A stretch of 27,286 bases of DNA, taken from the NCBI GenBank assembly GCA_026770615.1, contig MU631379.1, positions 138,137 through 165,422 of the forward strand. The letters are read 5' to 3'. The position numbers were made by a program, and so were the translations under genes. The notes beneath the pieces are model-generated. The model was not told the DNA's origin. It saw only the letters and a list, made by a program, of their open reading frames with translations, and did not search any database. The DNA comes from Pavlovales sp. CCMP2436 (lineage: Eukaryota; Haptophyta; Pavlovophyceae; Pavlovales). The number at the start of each line of letters is the position of its first letter. Position 1 is the stretch's first letter. This document shows positions 1 to 7,770 of this stretch, piece after piece.

Positions 1-30
1 CACACACACACCCACCCCACACACACCCCC
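1..30. repeat. CA/CCCAC low-complexity tract
   Basis: The first 30 bases are CA dinucleotides grading into C-rich blocks. The tract ends just before the exon-like copy at 51-89 and could act as its polypyrimidine-like leader. Nothing else is seen in it. Confidence 0.7.
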
Positions 31-50
31 CTGCTTGAATCCGGCGCTAG

Positions 51-89
51 ATAGAATATCCCGAGATCGAGGAGGGGCTGCAACCGCGT
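51..89 (+). pseudogene. Partial duplicate of an SF3A2 exon start
   Basis: Bases 36-89 match 306-357, which is the acceptor region and start of the SF3A2 exon. After a GCTAG acceptor-like end, the reading frame from base 51 encodes IEYPEIEEGLQPR, exactly the 13 residues encoded from 319. Six of the 13 codons differ between the copies (I, E, Y, L, Q, R) and every difference is a silent third-base change. The frame then runs into KINEQ and a TGA stop, or the exon could end at a GTAAAA donor-like site inside the Arg codon. It may be a relic of a paralogous gene or an alternative exon. The similarity is direct; the interpretation is open. Confidence 0.6.
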
Positions 90-167
90 AAAATAAATGA
101 ACAATGAATAGTTAACAGTTATGGGTGGTGGGTGCATCGGCAAAAAGTCAAAACCATCTCATAATAT

Positions 168-283
168 AGCGGTGGGGACGGTATACGTGTGCTCTGCAAA
201 GGTCCCTTGATCCGAGTGGTTTCTCAACACTTGGGTCCGGTGGAGACCTGTCAGGGGACGGACGTATTTCTAGATATTTACAC
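168..283 (+). mobile_element. Element A, short 3'-end copy (copy C)
   Basis: This stretch of about 116 bp aligns with the last part of element A copies at 11099-11213 (plus) and 14135-14249 (minus). Shared blocks include the CGGTGGGGACGGTAT start, a CTCAACACTT core and the GGGGACGGACGT...CTAGA...TTACAC end. It begins abruptly and ends at the same 3' base as the other copies, the pattern expected of a 5'-truncated non-LTR insertion. It lies 35 bp upstream of the SF3A2 exon, so within the preceding intron if that gene is intact. No clear target-site duplication was found. Confidence 0.65.
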
Positions 284-318
284 TCTACCGCCCATATATA
301 TTCCTGAATTCGGCGCAG

Positions 319-743
319 ATCGAGTACCCCGAGATCGAGGAGGGGCTCCAGCCGCGCCACCGCTTCATGTCTGCGTACGAACAAAAGGTGGACGCGCCCG
401 ACAAGGACTTCCAGTACGTCCTCTTCGCCGCCGAACCCTACGAGACTATCGCCTTTAAGGTGCCCTTTTTTTTCTTTTCTTTTAAACGTCCCCCGACTTG
501 CAGCTCGAAAGCGTACGGGCATGGCATGGGAGAGTCAGCGGATCGGTCGTCTCATCGCTATCGCTATATTACTCCCCGCAGGTGCCCAATATCGAGGTCG
601 ACAAATCTGAGGGAAAGTTCCAGACCAATTGGGACAAGGAGGCAAAGACGTTCAGCGTGCAGATGTTCTTCAAGCTGCCGCTCGGCAGCGGCAGCTCGGC
701 GCCGCCGCGGCCGCCCGGGCCGCCGCCACCCCCCAGCGAGTAA
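319..743 (+). CDS. SF3A2: Splicing factor 3A subunit 2 (SF3a66/Prp11), C-terminal exons
   Basis: The protein is a subunit of the SF3a complex of the U2 snRNP, which helps anchor U2 at the branch site in the nucleus. Two exons are visible, 319-459 and 582-743, giving about 100 residues. The first encodes IEYPEIEEGLQPRHRFMSAY and continues through EQKVDAPDK and LFAAEPYETIAFK. The second encodes VPNIEVDKSEGKF, QTNWDKEAKTF and a short proline tail ending PPPPPSE and TAA. These blocks are the hallmark of the conserved region that follows the matrin-type zinc finger in this family. The acceptor GGCGCAG sits directly before 319. The zinc-finger exons are not in the window, so the gene is either cut by the window edge or truncated. 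The proline tail is far shorter than in animals. Identification is confident; intactness is not. Confidence 0.85.
460..581 (+). other. Spliceosomal intron of SF3A2, 122 bp
   Basis: The intron starts GTGCCC after AAG, carries a long T/C tract near its 5' end, and ends CCCCGCAG. Removing it joins the frame that ends AFK to the frame that begins VPNIEVD, which is continuous in the SF3A2 family. The 8-base string AGGTGCCC occurs at both ends (458-465 and 580-587). The donor is a weak match to GTRAGT. Confidence 0.8.
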
Positions 744-1102
744 CGAAATCGTCGCGCTGCCGTTCCTGCGCTCTCAGTCCCGGCGAGGTGCCGCTGGGCC
801 CTGCCCGTTTGTTGAAGCAGGCTACCGAGCCTTGGTGCTGGCGGCCGGCCTCATTTGCCGACCAGACACCATTCCGCACACATCGGTCTGATAATTATTC
901 CAGCCGGCTGGGAAACTAAATACCACGCACTTAAATGTTGCCAGCAACTAAGACTAGGTTCGAAAAAAATATATATATAATCGCGGCACGCGGCCATGCG
1001 CAGCTGCTGCTCGCGCGCTTGAGCGCGCTGACCTCGATCGCTGCCCAGCGTGGGAACACGACAAACACCAACCAGCAGATCATCTCCCTAAACGCCCTTG
1101 CC
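744..1102. other. 3' flank of SF3A2, no firm gene
   Basis: This interval holds the SF3A2 3' region and an AT run at 963-981. A 76-codon open frame at 935-1165 (plus) has unremarkable composition and ends inside the dispersed repeat that starts at 1103. It matches no family I recognise and is probably part of a repeat. Confidence 0.4.
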
Positions 1103-1248
1103 CGGGCACACTACCGGAGATCCATCGGCACGCGCGGTGGCGCCCAAGCCAGCGCAGCCGACTAAGGCACGTAGCAGGCAATGGGCGACGCAGCGCTCAG
1201 ACCAGCACAAAATTCAGAACAGTCAGACGCCAGCTTGAATCCCTATCA
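1103..1248 (+). repeat. Dispersed repeat R1, copy 1
   Basis: This 146-bp sequence runs from CGGGCACACTACCGG to CCAGCTTGAATCCCTATCA. It is nearly identical to 13699-13857, and its last part is found inverted at 6342-6415. The AT-rich bases just beyond (AAAATATATAAAT) are partly shared with the third copy. No coding signal is convincing. It is probably a small non-autonomous mobile sequence. Confidence 0.75.
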
Positions 1249-1773
1249 AAAATATATAAATTTCCAATTAACGCTCTATCGTCCGCATGCATGCTGCATA
1301 GACAAACTGCAGATACAACGCAAATCGTAATCTTGGCAGAGCGACGGGGCTGCGTAACGGTAGTGGCCGCGATAATCAACATACACCGCGACAGCTGTAC
1401 AGCCGGGTCGAAGTCCGAATTAGTGGCGCAATTCCGCACTGACTGGGGAAAGGAAAAGTTGTGGGCGGGACGAAGTAGCAAACATTCTTCGCCCCTGCGC
1501 GCTACTAACTAAGTACCAATAGCTGTTGTCAAATAGAGGCCTTCTCGACGGTCGTAGCCTACCTCGTGTGCCTTTTGAGTGCATCTGGGGTCGACAACAT
1601 GCTAAAGGTAACTAATTAGATTGCTTGATGAACATCAAATTATGTAACTAATTTAAGTTTTTTGTTTACTTTTCTCTTATTGCTTGGACGGGACGTGCCA
1701 GTAGAGTAAGGGCATGGCATTTCGGGGTGACTGGTCGCCTCCGCTCTCTAGGAGAGTCGCCCGGCAGGCCTCG
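1249..1773. other. Intergenic, no feature recognised
   Basis: The stretch is AT-rich after 1590 and contains only short overlapping open frames on both strands. No splice-delimited exon, RNA gene or clear repeat was recognised. Confidence 0.4.
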
Positions 1774-1775
1774 AT

Positions 1776-1809
<34 letters not shown>

Positions 1810-1810
1810 A
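1774..1810. repeat. (TAA)n microsatellite
   Basis: About nine uninterrupted TAA units are followed by TAAA units. It is a simple sequence tract in intergenic DNA. Confidence 0.9.
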
Positions 1811-1858
1811 CACAAACAATATGAGAGGGGACAGGCACGGCAACAATAGCAACTAATT

Positions 1859-1990
1859 CTTCTTGTTTCTCTTATTTTCTAGTAATTCTAGTAATTCTTG
1901 TTTTCTAGTAATTCTAGTAATTCTAGTTTTTCTTGTTTTTCTAGTTTTTCTACTTTTATATAATTCTAGTAATTCTAGTTTTTCTGGTTT
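1859..1990. repeat. Degenerate TTCTAGTAA / TTTTTCTAG tandem tract
   Basis: The plus strand is almost pure pyrimidine with repeated TAATTCTAG and TTTTTCTAG words in tandem. Open frames read from it (Leu/Ser/Val-rich, or Arg/Thr/Lys-rich on the other strand) are artefacts of the repeat. It abuts the inverted gene copy that starts near 2004. Confidence 0.85.
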
Positions 1991-2003
1991 GAGTGCTCGT
2001 GTG

Positions 2004-2275
2004 GCGCCGGCCCTGCGGGATGTCGAGGGCGGACGTCTTCCCTGCGCCGAAGCAGACGTTGCCGACGCCCTGCGCTGCACGGTCGGCGCGGGAGAGCGTC
2101 ACCACATCCTCGGGGCTCAGTGCAATGTCGCAGTTCGACACGAGGACGCCCGACCCAGCCAGGTCCGTGCGGTGGTTGAACTCGCCGTTGCCGATCTAGA
2201 CCCAGCCCGCGAGCGCGCGGACGTTCGAGCTGGACATGCAAAACCGCGCGAAATTTGATTCAGCAGCTAACTGCC
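2004..2275 (-). pseudogene. Decayed inverted copy of the 2698-3780 hypothetical gene
   Basis: Read on the minus strand, this segment aligns with 2600-2985. It encodes the same run (NVRALAGWV, FNHRTDLAG, NCDIALSPEDVVTLSRA, GNVCFGAG, ALDIPQGR). A TAG replaces the Arg codon after AGWV, and a block of about 110 bp present in the plus-strand copy is missing. The two copies form inverted arms around a spacer of about 325 bp. The similar region starts right after an AG in both copies, so it may be a duplicated exon. No function can be assigned. Confidence 0.7.
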
Positions 2276-2577
2276 ATGATCGATTTTTTTCAAATGCAGC
2301 AAATTCTTACGCGGGCCGTTCTGCTCCAATATTCAATGTGCTCGGAATCACTTTGAAACGTTCAGCTCGAGCGAGTGAAACGTCGCAATGAAAATAGCTG
2401 CAGATAATAAATAATACAATAATGAGCGCTCATCAATAAACCAACCCGTCCTCACCACTCAGACCGGGGACGGACGCGGACTACGCAGCCGCTTGAAGGA
2501 GTCAGCCTTCTGCATCCGGATCTCTTATTGGAGAGGCTCGGGAACCATGACTTTCTTTTCGCTTCCCCCGTGAAACT
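2276..2577. other. Spacer between inverted copies, no gene
   Basis: The spacer is mixed AT/GC sequence with no convincing open frame. It separates the decayed minus-strand copy from the plus-strand gene. Nothing else is recognised. Confidence 0.4.
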
Positions 2578-2601
2578 CAATATTCAATATATTGAATATT
2601 G
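2578..2601. repeat. 24-bp perfect AT-rich palindrome
   Basis: The two 12-base halves, CAATATTCAATA and its exact reverse complement, meet at 2589/2590. It lies at the inner edge of the right-hand inverted arm, upstream of the hypothetical gene. It could extrude a cruciform or mark a rearrangement junction. Confidence 0.9.
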
Positions 2602-2697
2602 GCAGTTAGTTAGTGAATCAAATTTCGCGCGGTTTTGCTCCTTGAGCGCACTACCACACAGTCGCGCGGCGTACGGACGGCCGGCCGCACATCCATC

Positions 2698-3780
2698 ATG
2701 CCGGTCATGAACCAAGGAAGCGGACGTGCTTCCGGCGCACGTGCCTCCGTGGGCAGTTCGAACGTCCGCGCGCTCGCGGGCTGGGTCCGGATTGGCGACG
2801 GCGAGTTCAACCACTGCACGGACCTGGCTGGGTTGGGCCTCCTCGTGCTGAACTGCGACATCGCACTGAGCCCTGAGGATGTGGTAACGCTCTCCCGCGC
2901 CAACCGTGCAGCGCAGGGCGGCGGCAACGTCTGCTTCGGTGCAGGGGAGACGCCCGCCCTCGACATCCCGCAGGGCCGGCACAGCGCTAGCACCGACTAC
3001 AACGCGAAGGCGACCTCGCGCGCCGCTGCCACCACTCTCAAGCGCCTCTTGGAGCCGCTTTGCGCCGAGGCTGGTACCGAGCCGCTCTTCAACGGGCAGG
3101 TGCGCATCAACGGACCTGCCGCAGACCTCGTGCCGCACCTTGACCAGCGCACATCACTGGCGCGCCTGCTGTGGAAGCTCGGCCTCTTCATCCTGCACTG
3201 CATCATCATGGCGGGCCGGAGCGAGGGCGTCCACGTGACAATCGTCATCTCCGAGGGCAGCCTTGCTGCGCCTCTCTGCCTGGCGCGACGTGCTACGTGG
3301 ACGGGGCTAACAGTGGGCCCTGCACGATCAGCCTGCTGATCGGGCCGGGCGGTGGGGCGGTGCTCGTGCAGTGCGTACACTGCGCGCTCTGCTGCCCGAC
3401 GGACGCCCGAGGCGCTGCAGGCGCTCGAGGGCGCGGCCTTGTCCTCGCCGCTGCCGGCCGTGCGCGTGTGTATGGCCCGAGGGGGGGGGGCGGCGCGGTA
3501 TGGCGGCGACTCGTGTATGCCATGGGCACTGCCAGGCGTGCTCCCCTTGGACGGCGTGCCTGGCAGTGCTGCTGGTGAGCTCAACGTCACATTTGGAGTC
3601 GACTCCAAGCAAGATGTGCTCGAGACCGCCCTCGACATTTCGCGCCGCTTCGCCGAGTGCAGCGAACGGCGCCGGGTGCAGGGGCTCGCGCCGCGTAAGT
3701 CCGCAGAGCCGAGCGAGTGGCAGGGCTGGAAGATCGAGGTGCAGACCCGAGAGAGCGCACAGGGCAACAGCAGGCACTGA
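2698..3780 (+). CDS. Hypothetical protein, one in-frame TGA
   Basis: One frame stays open from the ATG at 2698 (MPVMNQGSGRASG) to the TGA at 3778-3780, except for a single TGA at 3337-3339. The part before the stop contains LAGWVRIGDGEFNHCTDLAG, NCDIALSPEDVVTLSRAN and a hydrophobic run LLWKLGLFILHCIIM, which could be a membrane segment. The part after it contains ALPGVLPLDGVPG, VDSKQDVLETALDISRRF and WQGWKIEVQT, and reads like real protein. Between 3290 and 3370 another frame (CYVDGANSGPCTISLLIGPG) also looks coding, so paired frameshifts or an intron are as likely as a nonsense mutation. I recognise no domain. A partial inverted duplicate lies at 2004-2275. It is either a recently broken gene or one whose structure I have not resolved. 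Confidence 0.4.
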
Positions 3781-4650
3781 GCAGCAGAGATAGACATTCG
3801 AAGAGGAAGCGAAAAATTAAATCAAAAATCCAAATCCAAATCCAACTCCAAATTAAAAAATAGCTGCGCAGTTCTTGGCGATGAGGTAGGCCGCAATTAT
3901 TACTATTATTATATTATTGTTATTATTATTGTTATTAAAAAAAATTGAATGCCTGCCCTTTCCTGCAACTCACCCGTTTGTCTACTTGCCATTTGTGAGT
4001 AAGTGACATACACATGCACACCAAACAACATAAATCATACCAGCGCAGTGCTTGGCAAGCAGGTAAGCCACGCGCTCCCTTAAAAGAATTCGGCCGGCGG
4101 CGGGGACGGCTGCAGCCCTGCAGGGGTATAGAAGGGGGGGAGGAAGGGGATGGGGGGGTGATGAGAGGAGAGGGGGGGGGATATGATGTTCTCAATCTTC
4201 AGACTCGCCAGTTCCCTCCACTTTTGGCGGCCCCGAGGCTCTTGCCATTCTTTGAATTAAATGTAGTTAGTTACATGTTCATGCAAAGTAAATAAATAAA
4301 AATAAAAACTTTAGGACATAATTCTCACTTAGATGGGCTTTAACCAGCTTTTCCCGTGCCAGCAACTTTAATCTGCTACAGGCGCCAACAATTTCAAGCT
4401 TTAGAATTAGCTGTGGAGGCTTGATCATGCATATAAAAAAAATAAAAAAAAATCTTATAAGTAATAAATAATTATAAATGTTGTGCTGTGATCACATAAT
4501 AATTCATATTATAATTTATTGCTTAATAAGGAAGTTAGAAAAATGAGAAATAAGCACATAAGAAATGTGCCAAAGTTCATTTCGCGCACGCCCTGGTAAA
4601 ATCATGGGTAATATATTTGAGAATGAATACGATTATGACCACATAAAAGT
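3781..4650. other. AT-rich intergenic region with simple repeats
   Basis: This holds an AAATCC-type tandem (about 3817-3855), TTA/TTG repeats (about 3898-3940), a G-rich purine tract (about 4126-4182) and long AT-rich sequence from 4240 on. A 93-codon frame at 4014-4295 covers the purine tract and looks spurious. No gene is supported. Confidence 0.5.
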
Positions 4651-4659
4651 TAATATTCA

Positions 4660-4745
4660 TATGTGTGTGTGTGTGGGGTGAAAGAGCAGATAACCAGTGT
4701 GTGTGTGTGTGGGGTGAGGGGGGGGGTTAGGTTTTGGGTTCGGGT
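4660..4745. repeat. GT microsatellites and G-rich tract
   Basis: Two (GT)n-GGGGTG blocks occur about 40 bp apart, followed by a G run and a T/G-rich stretch. The final TTAGG/TTTTGGG-like words are too degenerate to call telomeric. Confidence 0.8.
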
Positions 4746-4865
4746 TGCAGGGCAGGGGGGAGTCGGGGTTCGTGATGGCGGGCGAGGCGGCGGACAGAGC
4801 TCTCTTTAGAGCTGGCTCTATGATGGCAAGGGGGAGTCGGGCGCTAGGGCTAGTTAGAGTAGGTG

Positions 4866-5075
4866 TTGTTATGTTATGTTATGATGCCCCTTCTACCGCC
4901 GGGTGCGCAGTCTCTGCGTCCAGGAGGCCTCGGTTGTCAGCATCTGATCGTCACTCTGTTTCTAGCCTCAGCATCACCATGCATGCGGTGATACTGGTGC
5001 GCCGGCAGAGCTCTGAGCAGCCGATTTCGTTCGAGTTTGGTTGAAGATGGGTTCCACTGTGGTAGCTCGACGGGT
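4866..5075 (-). mobile_element. LINE 3'-end fragment, inverted (same family as 23400-24993)
   Basis: On the minus strand this matches the 3' end of the LINE at about 24805-24993. Shared blocks are the ACCCATCTTCAA...CGAACGAAATCGG coding end, GGCCTCCTGGACGCAGAGAC, CGGTAGAAGGGGCATCAT and the (ATAAC)n tail. Similarity fades upstream of the residues corresponding to PDVKPIFKK, so the copy is 5'-truncated to roughly 210 bp. Both copies carry indels relative to each other. It is a dead insertion. Confidence 0.75.
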
Positions 5076-5206
5076 AGCCACGTGCAGCGACGCAGCCCTC
5101 AGTACGCCGCATGCCAGTGAAAGTCATAGGGACGATTGCGGTGCCGAAGCATCTCCCGCAGATGCCAGTTGCGAGATGGGTAGCGGTGAGGTCGTCGGGT
5201 CGAGCG

Positions 5207-5392
5207 CTATCCGAAGGCAGCACTTTGCCCGGTATCCGGGGCGTCCGGCTTTGTTGGCTTTGGCGCAGATAATATGCTCGCCTTGGCCTTCGTGCCGGTG
5301 GCCTCGGTCTTCGGCTGCGTCTTGTGGCCGGCAACGTTGACTTCCACGTGCGGCTTCTTCTGCTCGTGCGAGTCGGTGTGCGGCAGCTGGGC
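5207..5392 (-). CDS. Hypothetical exon or gene fragment
   Basis: After an acceptor-like CGCCCAG, the minus strand encodes a hydrophilic, Lys-rich sequence starting LPHTDSHEQKKPHVEVNVAG and ending DAPDTGQSAAFG with a stop at 5207. Its composition looks coding, unlike the other frames here. The same frame is open further upstream to 5566, but that part is low complexity. Another minus frame upstream (TILDILDISLDTDTP) also looks coding, so the true gene may be spliced or frameshifted. No family is recognised. Confidence 0.3.
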   Translation of the reverse strand, partial: AQLPHTDSHEQKKPHVEVNVAGHKTQPKTEATGTKAKASILSAPKPTKPDAPDTGQSAAFG

Positions 5393-5640
5393 GGGTGGCG
5401 CGGGTCGGTGTGTCGGTGTCGAGCGAGATGTCGAGGATGTCGAGGATGGTGTTAGGTAGAGAAGAGTAGGTAGAGAGCAAACAGATAGATAGCTGTTAGA
5501 GTAGGTGGAGGGCATGGAGGGTTGATGGACGCTATAAAAGCTATTAAAAAAAATGGCATGGGGCACTTTGATTGCGAGTTCTTTGTGATCGCAGAAGATG
5601 TGTGTGTGGGGGGGGGATGAGAAGGGAGAGGGGGGGGGTT

Positions 5641-5722
5641 ATCTGGATGGCGATCTCGTTGTACTCGTAGAAGGTGGGGCCGAGTCCGTGCTCCTCCGAC
5701 AGCGCAGTGTCGAGCACGTTCT
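5641..5722 (-). other. Exon-like fragment (VLDTALSEEHGLGP...)
   Basis: The minus strand encodes NVLDTALSEEHGLGPTF followed by YEYNEIAIQ, a convincing coding stretch of about 25 residues, before the frame enters a C-rich tract. No GT donor follows directly, so the fragment may be truncated. Decayed copies of only its first 18 or so bases recur upstream on the same strand (near 5800, 6220, 6445 and 6562). I could not identify the protein. Confidence 0.45.
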
Positions 5723-5794
5723 TTTTAGCAACGGAATGCATTGACGAATGATTATAATGCAGAAGCATTGATTATAATAATGCACTAATAACGC

Positions 5795-5818
5795 GGTGTC
5801 GAGCACGTCCTGTTCGAT
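5795..5818 (-). repeat. Exon-start cassette, copy 2
   Basis: Read on the minus strand this is GAACAGGACGTGCTCGACAC followed by CGCG. It repeats the start of the exon-like fragment at 5641-5722 preceded by an AG acceptor-like end. What follows is AT-rich and unrelated to the exon. Confidence 0.6.
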
Positions 5819-5840
5819 CATTATTTTATGAACTGCATTA

Positions 5841-5984
5841 TATAATTTATTTCGCTCGAGTCCTCTCATTGTCGTCGGATCATAACGACGTCACTTTTGC
5901 AAGTGATACCGCCGTATAGCAGGTCTTCAACTGCGCCTGAGCTTCGTGACCACCACTGAAAAAATTACATCGTTGAGTTGCCGG
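5841..5984 (+). mobile_element. Solo, diverged arm of the 6853-7757 foldback element
   Basis: The sequence begins TATAATTTATTTCG and continues through CATAACGACGTCACTTTTGC, an ACCACTGAAAAAA block and TTGAGTTG. It is colinear with 6853-6992 but much more diverged. No second arm is visible nearby. It is an older relic of the same family. Confidence 0.7.
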
Positions 5985-6341
5985 ATACGCCGATACTGTT
6001 TTATAAGATTATACAAATGCTAAGATCAATTTCTTTTCCGTTCCATTAGTATACACCATGATGTAATGTTATACATTACATCCGGTTGGCAATGGAATGC
6101 ATTATTATACACCATGGATGAAGAAGAGTATAAGTACTGCCCCATCATTATAATACTTGTATATCGTATAACCATACAGTATACTGCCCCACCATTATAA
6201 TGCACATTATTGCGCAGTGTCGAGCACGTCCTGTTGGCAACGAAATGCAGTATTGACGAATGGGTAGTTTTGTCGCACTACGGAGTGGGGCGGTATCACA
6301 ATCATGATTCTAATAATGTAGATCAGTCTACTGCCGCCCCG
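5985..6341. other. AT-rich region with short reiterated modules
   Basis: Recurring modules include TTATACACCATG, TGCCCCATCATTATAAT / TGCCCCACCATTATAAT, and GTTGGCAATGGAATGCA / GTTGGCAACGAAATGCAG. A stem-loop with 9-bp arms GATGTAATG and CATTACATC lies at 6060-6082. A further copy of the exon-start cassette lies at 6214-6236 (minus), preceded by the same about 30-base leader as the one before the exon-like fragment. No gene is supported. Confidence 0.5.
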
Positions 6342-6415
6342 TTATTTATATTTCTGATAGGAATTCAAGCTGGCGTCTGGCTGTTCTGAATACTGTGCTG
6401 GTCTGAGCGCTGCGA
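6342..6415 (-). repeat. Dispersed repeat R1, inverted partial copy
   Basis: The reverse complement matches 1190-1262, including CAGCGCTCAGACCAGCACA, GCCAGACGCCAGCTTGAAT and an AT-rich extension beyond the ATCCCTATCA end. Only the 3' half of the repeat is present. Confidence 0.75.
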
Positions 6416-6469
6416 TGCCTTGTTATTTAGATAACTGTGCATTGTTGAGCACATCCTATTCGAATAGGG

Positions 6470-6552
6470 GGGGTGGTGTGTGTGTTGGGAGGGGTGTGTG
6501 TGTGTGTGCGTGTGTGTGTTGGGGGGGGGGGGGGGGTGTTGGGGGGGGGGAT
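6470..6552. repeat. GT microsatellite and long G runs
   Basis: Two (GT)n blocks lead into a run of 16 G (6521-6536), then TGTT and 10 G. The tract is flanked by two decayed exon-start cassettes (6443-6465 and 6557-6575, minus). The plus strand could form G-quadruplexes. Assembly of such runs is error-prone. Confidence 0.85.
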
Positions 6553-6852
6553 TGGATCAGTCGAGCACATCCTATTTGAAACATTAATCTATGCCTTAAG
6601 CATTCATGGTTCCTAATAGCGCACTAGAAGAATAATATTGAATTGTGAAGACGAGGACAATGGCGATAGTTATGGGGGGGGCAGACAGCGCATGGGGAGG
6701 GAGTGGTGTCACATTGCTGGCCGGTGCTCCATTGCCGACAGCGGGAATAGCTGCTGACGACATGCGTACTTGGGAGGATTCGTTCTTAGACATCCGGAAT
6801 GAGCTGGCGTATCCGCTGGAGCCAGCCCTGTGTTGCTATCGAAATTTAATAC

Positions 6853-7757
6853 TATAATTTATTCCGCCCACGTCTCTCAACGCCGTCGGTTCATAACGAC
6901 GTCACTTTCGCGAGTGAATCCGCCGTGCCAGCAGGTACCTTCAGCGCAAGCTGGAGGCCCACCACTGACAAAAAACATCCTTTGAGTTGTCGAACGCGCC
7001 CACGTTCTCGTCCAAAGCCACACTCCGTCTCCGTCGCCGTCGCCTCCGCAGCCTCCATTGCCGCCACGCGCCGTCGCCGCCGCCGCCGTCGCCGCCGCCG
7101 CCGCTGTCGCCCACCAGTCGTGAGAATCCCTCTATATACCATGCCGACCTTCCCCCACCAGTAGTGAGAATCCCTTTATATAGCATTGCTGGATGGACGG
7201 CCGGCCCTCTCGGCAGGAAAACACTGGCCGAGCTGATCACGGCATCGCGTAACGGAGGCAGGAGGGTGTGTGTGATATCCTGTGATGCAAGCAAAACCCA
7301 CTTTGAAGCGAAATGTGAAATACAAGTCCAAAAAACATAAGCAGGGAGTACAATCGAAGAATTTGTAAGGCAAGCGATGTGGGTTTAGGGTGGAGGGGAG
7401 GGAGGGAGGGGGGGGTGTTCGGCGGCGGCGGCGGCGACGGTGGTGGCAGCGGCGGCGGCGGCGGCGGCGGCGACGTGGCAGTCTCGGCAGGTAAGGAGGC
7501 CGAGGCGGCGGCGGCGGCGACGGCGGCGGCGGCGACTGCGCGTGGCGGCAATGGAGACTGCGGAGGCGACGGCGACGGAGACGGAGTGTGGCTTTGGACG
7601 AGAACGTGGGCGCGTTCGACAACTCAAAGGATGTTTTTTTGTCAGTGGTGGGCCTCCAGCTTGCGCTGAAGGTACCTGCTGGCACGGCGGATTCACTCGC
7701 GAGAGTGACGTCGTTATGAACCGACGGCGTTGAGAGACGTGGGCGGAATAAATTATA
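6853..7757. mobile_element. Foldback/TIR element, about 0.9 kb
   Basis: The left arm (6853 to about 7105) and right arm (about 7503 to 7757) are near-identical inverted repeats. Each starts TATAATTTATTCCGCCCACG, passes CATAACGACGTCACT, CCAGCAGGTACCTTCAGCGC and TTGAGTTGTCGAACGCGCCC, and ends in GC-rich triplet repeats. The interior holds a two-unit tandem (CACCAGTCGTGAGAATCCC at 7111 and its variant at 7157) and a non-coding stretch. No transposase is encoded, so it is non-autonomous. The tips differ by a 3-base indel and the target duplication is unclear. Open frames inside (Arg-, Gly- or Pro-rich) come from the triplet repeats. A transcript would fold into a long hairpin. Confidence 0.75.
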
Positions 7758-7770
7758 CTAGTATACTGCG

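Noticed and set aside
3608..3640. Link between QDVLETAL in the hypothetical gene and QDVLDTAL in the exon-start cassettes
   Set aside because: The match is short and on the opposite strand; it cannot be told from chance without more sequence.
4728..4755. Telomere-like T/G repeats
   Set aside because: The TTAGG, TTTTGGG and TTCGGG words are irregular and only a few units long, next to other GT-rich simple sequence.
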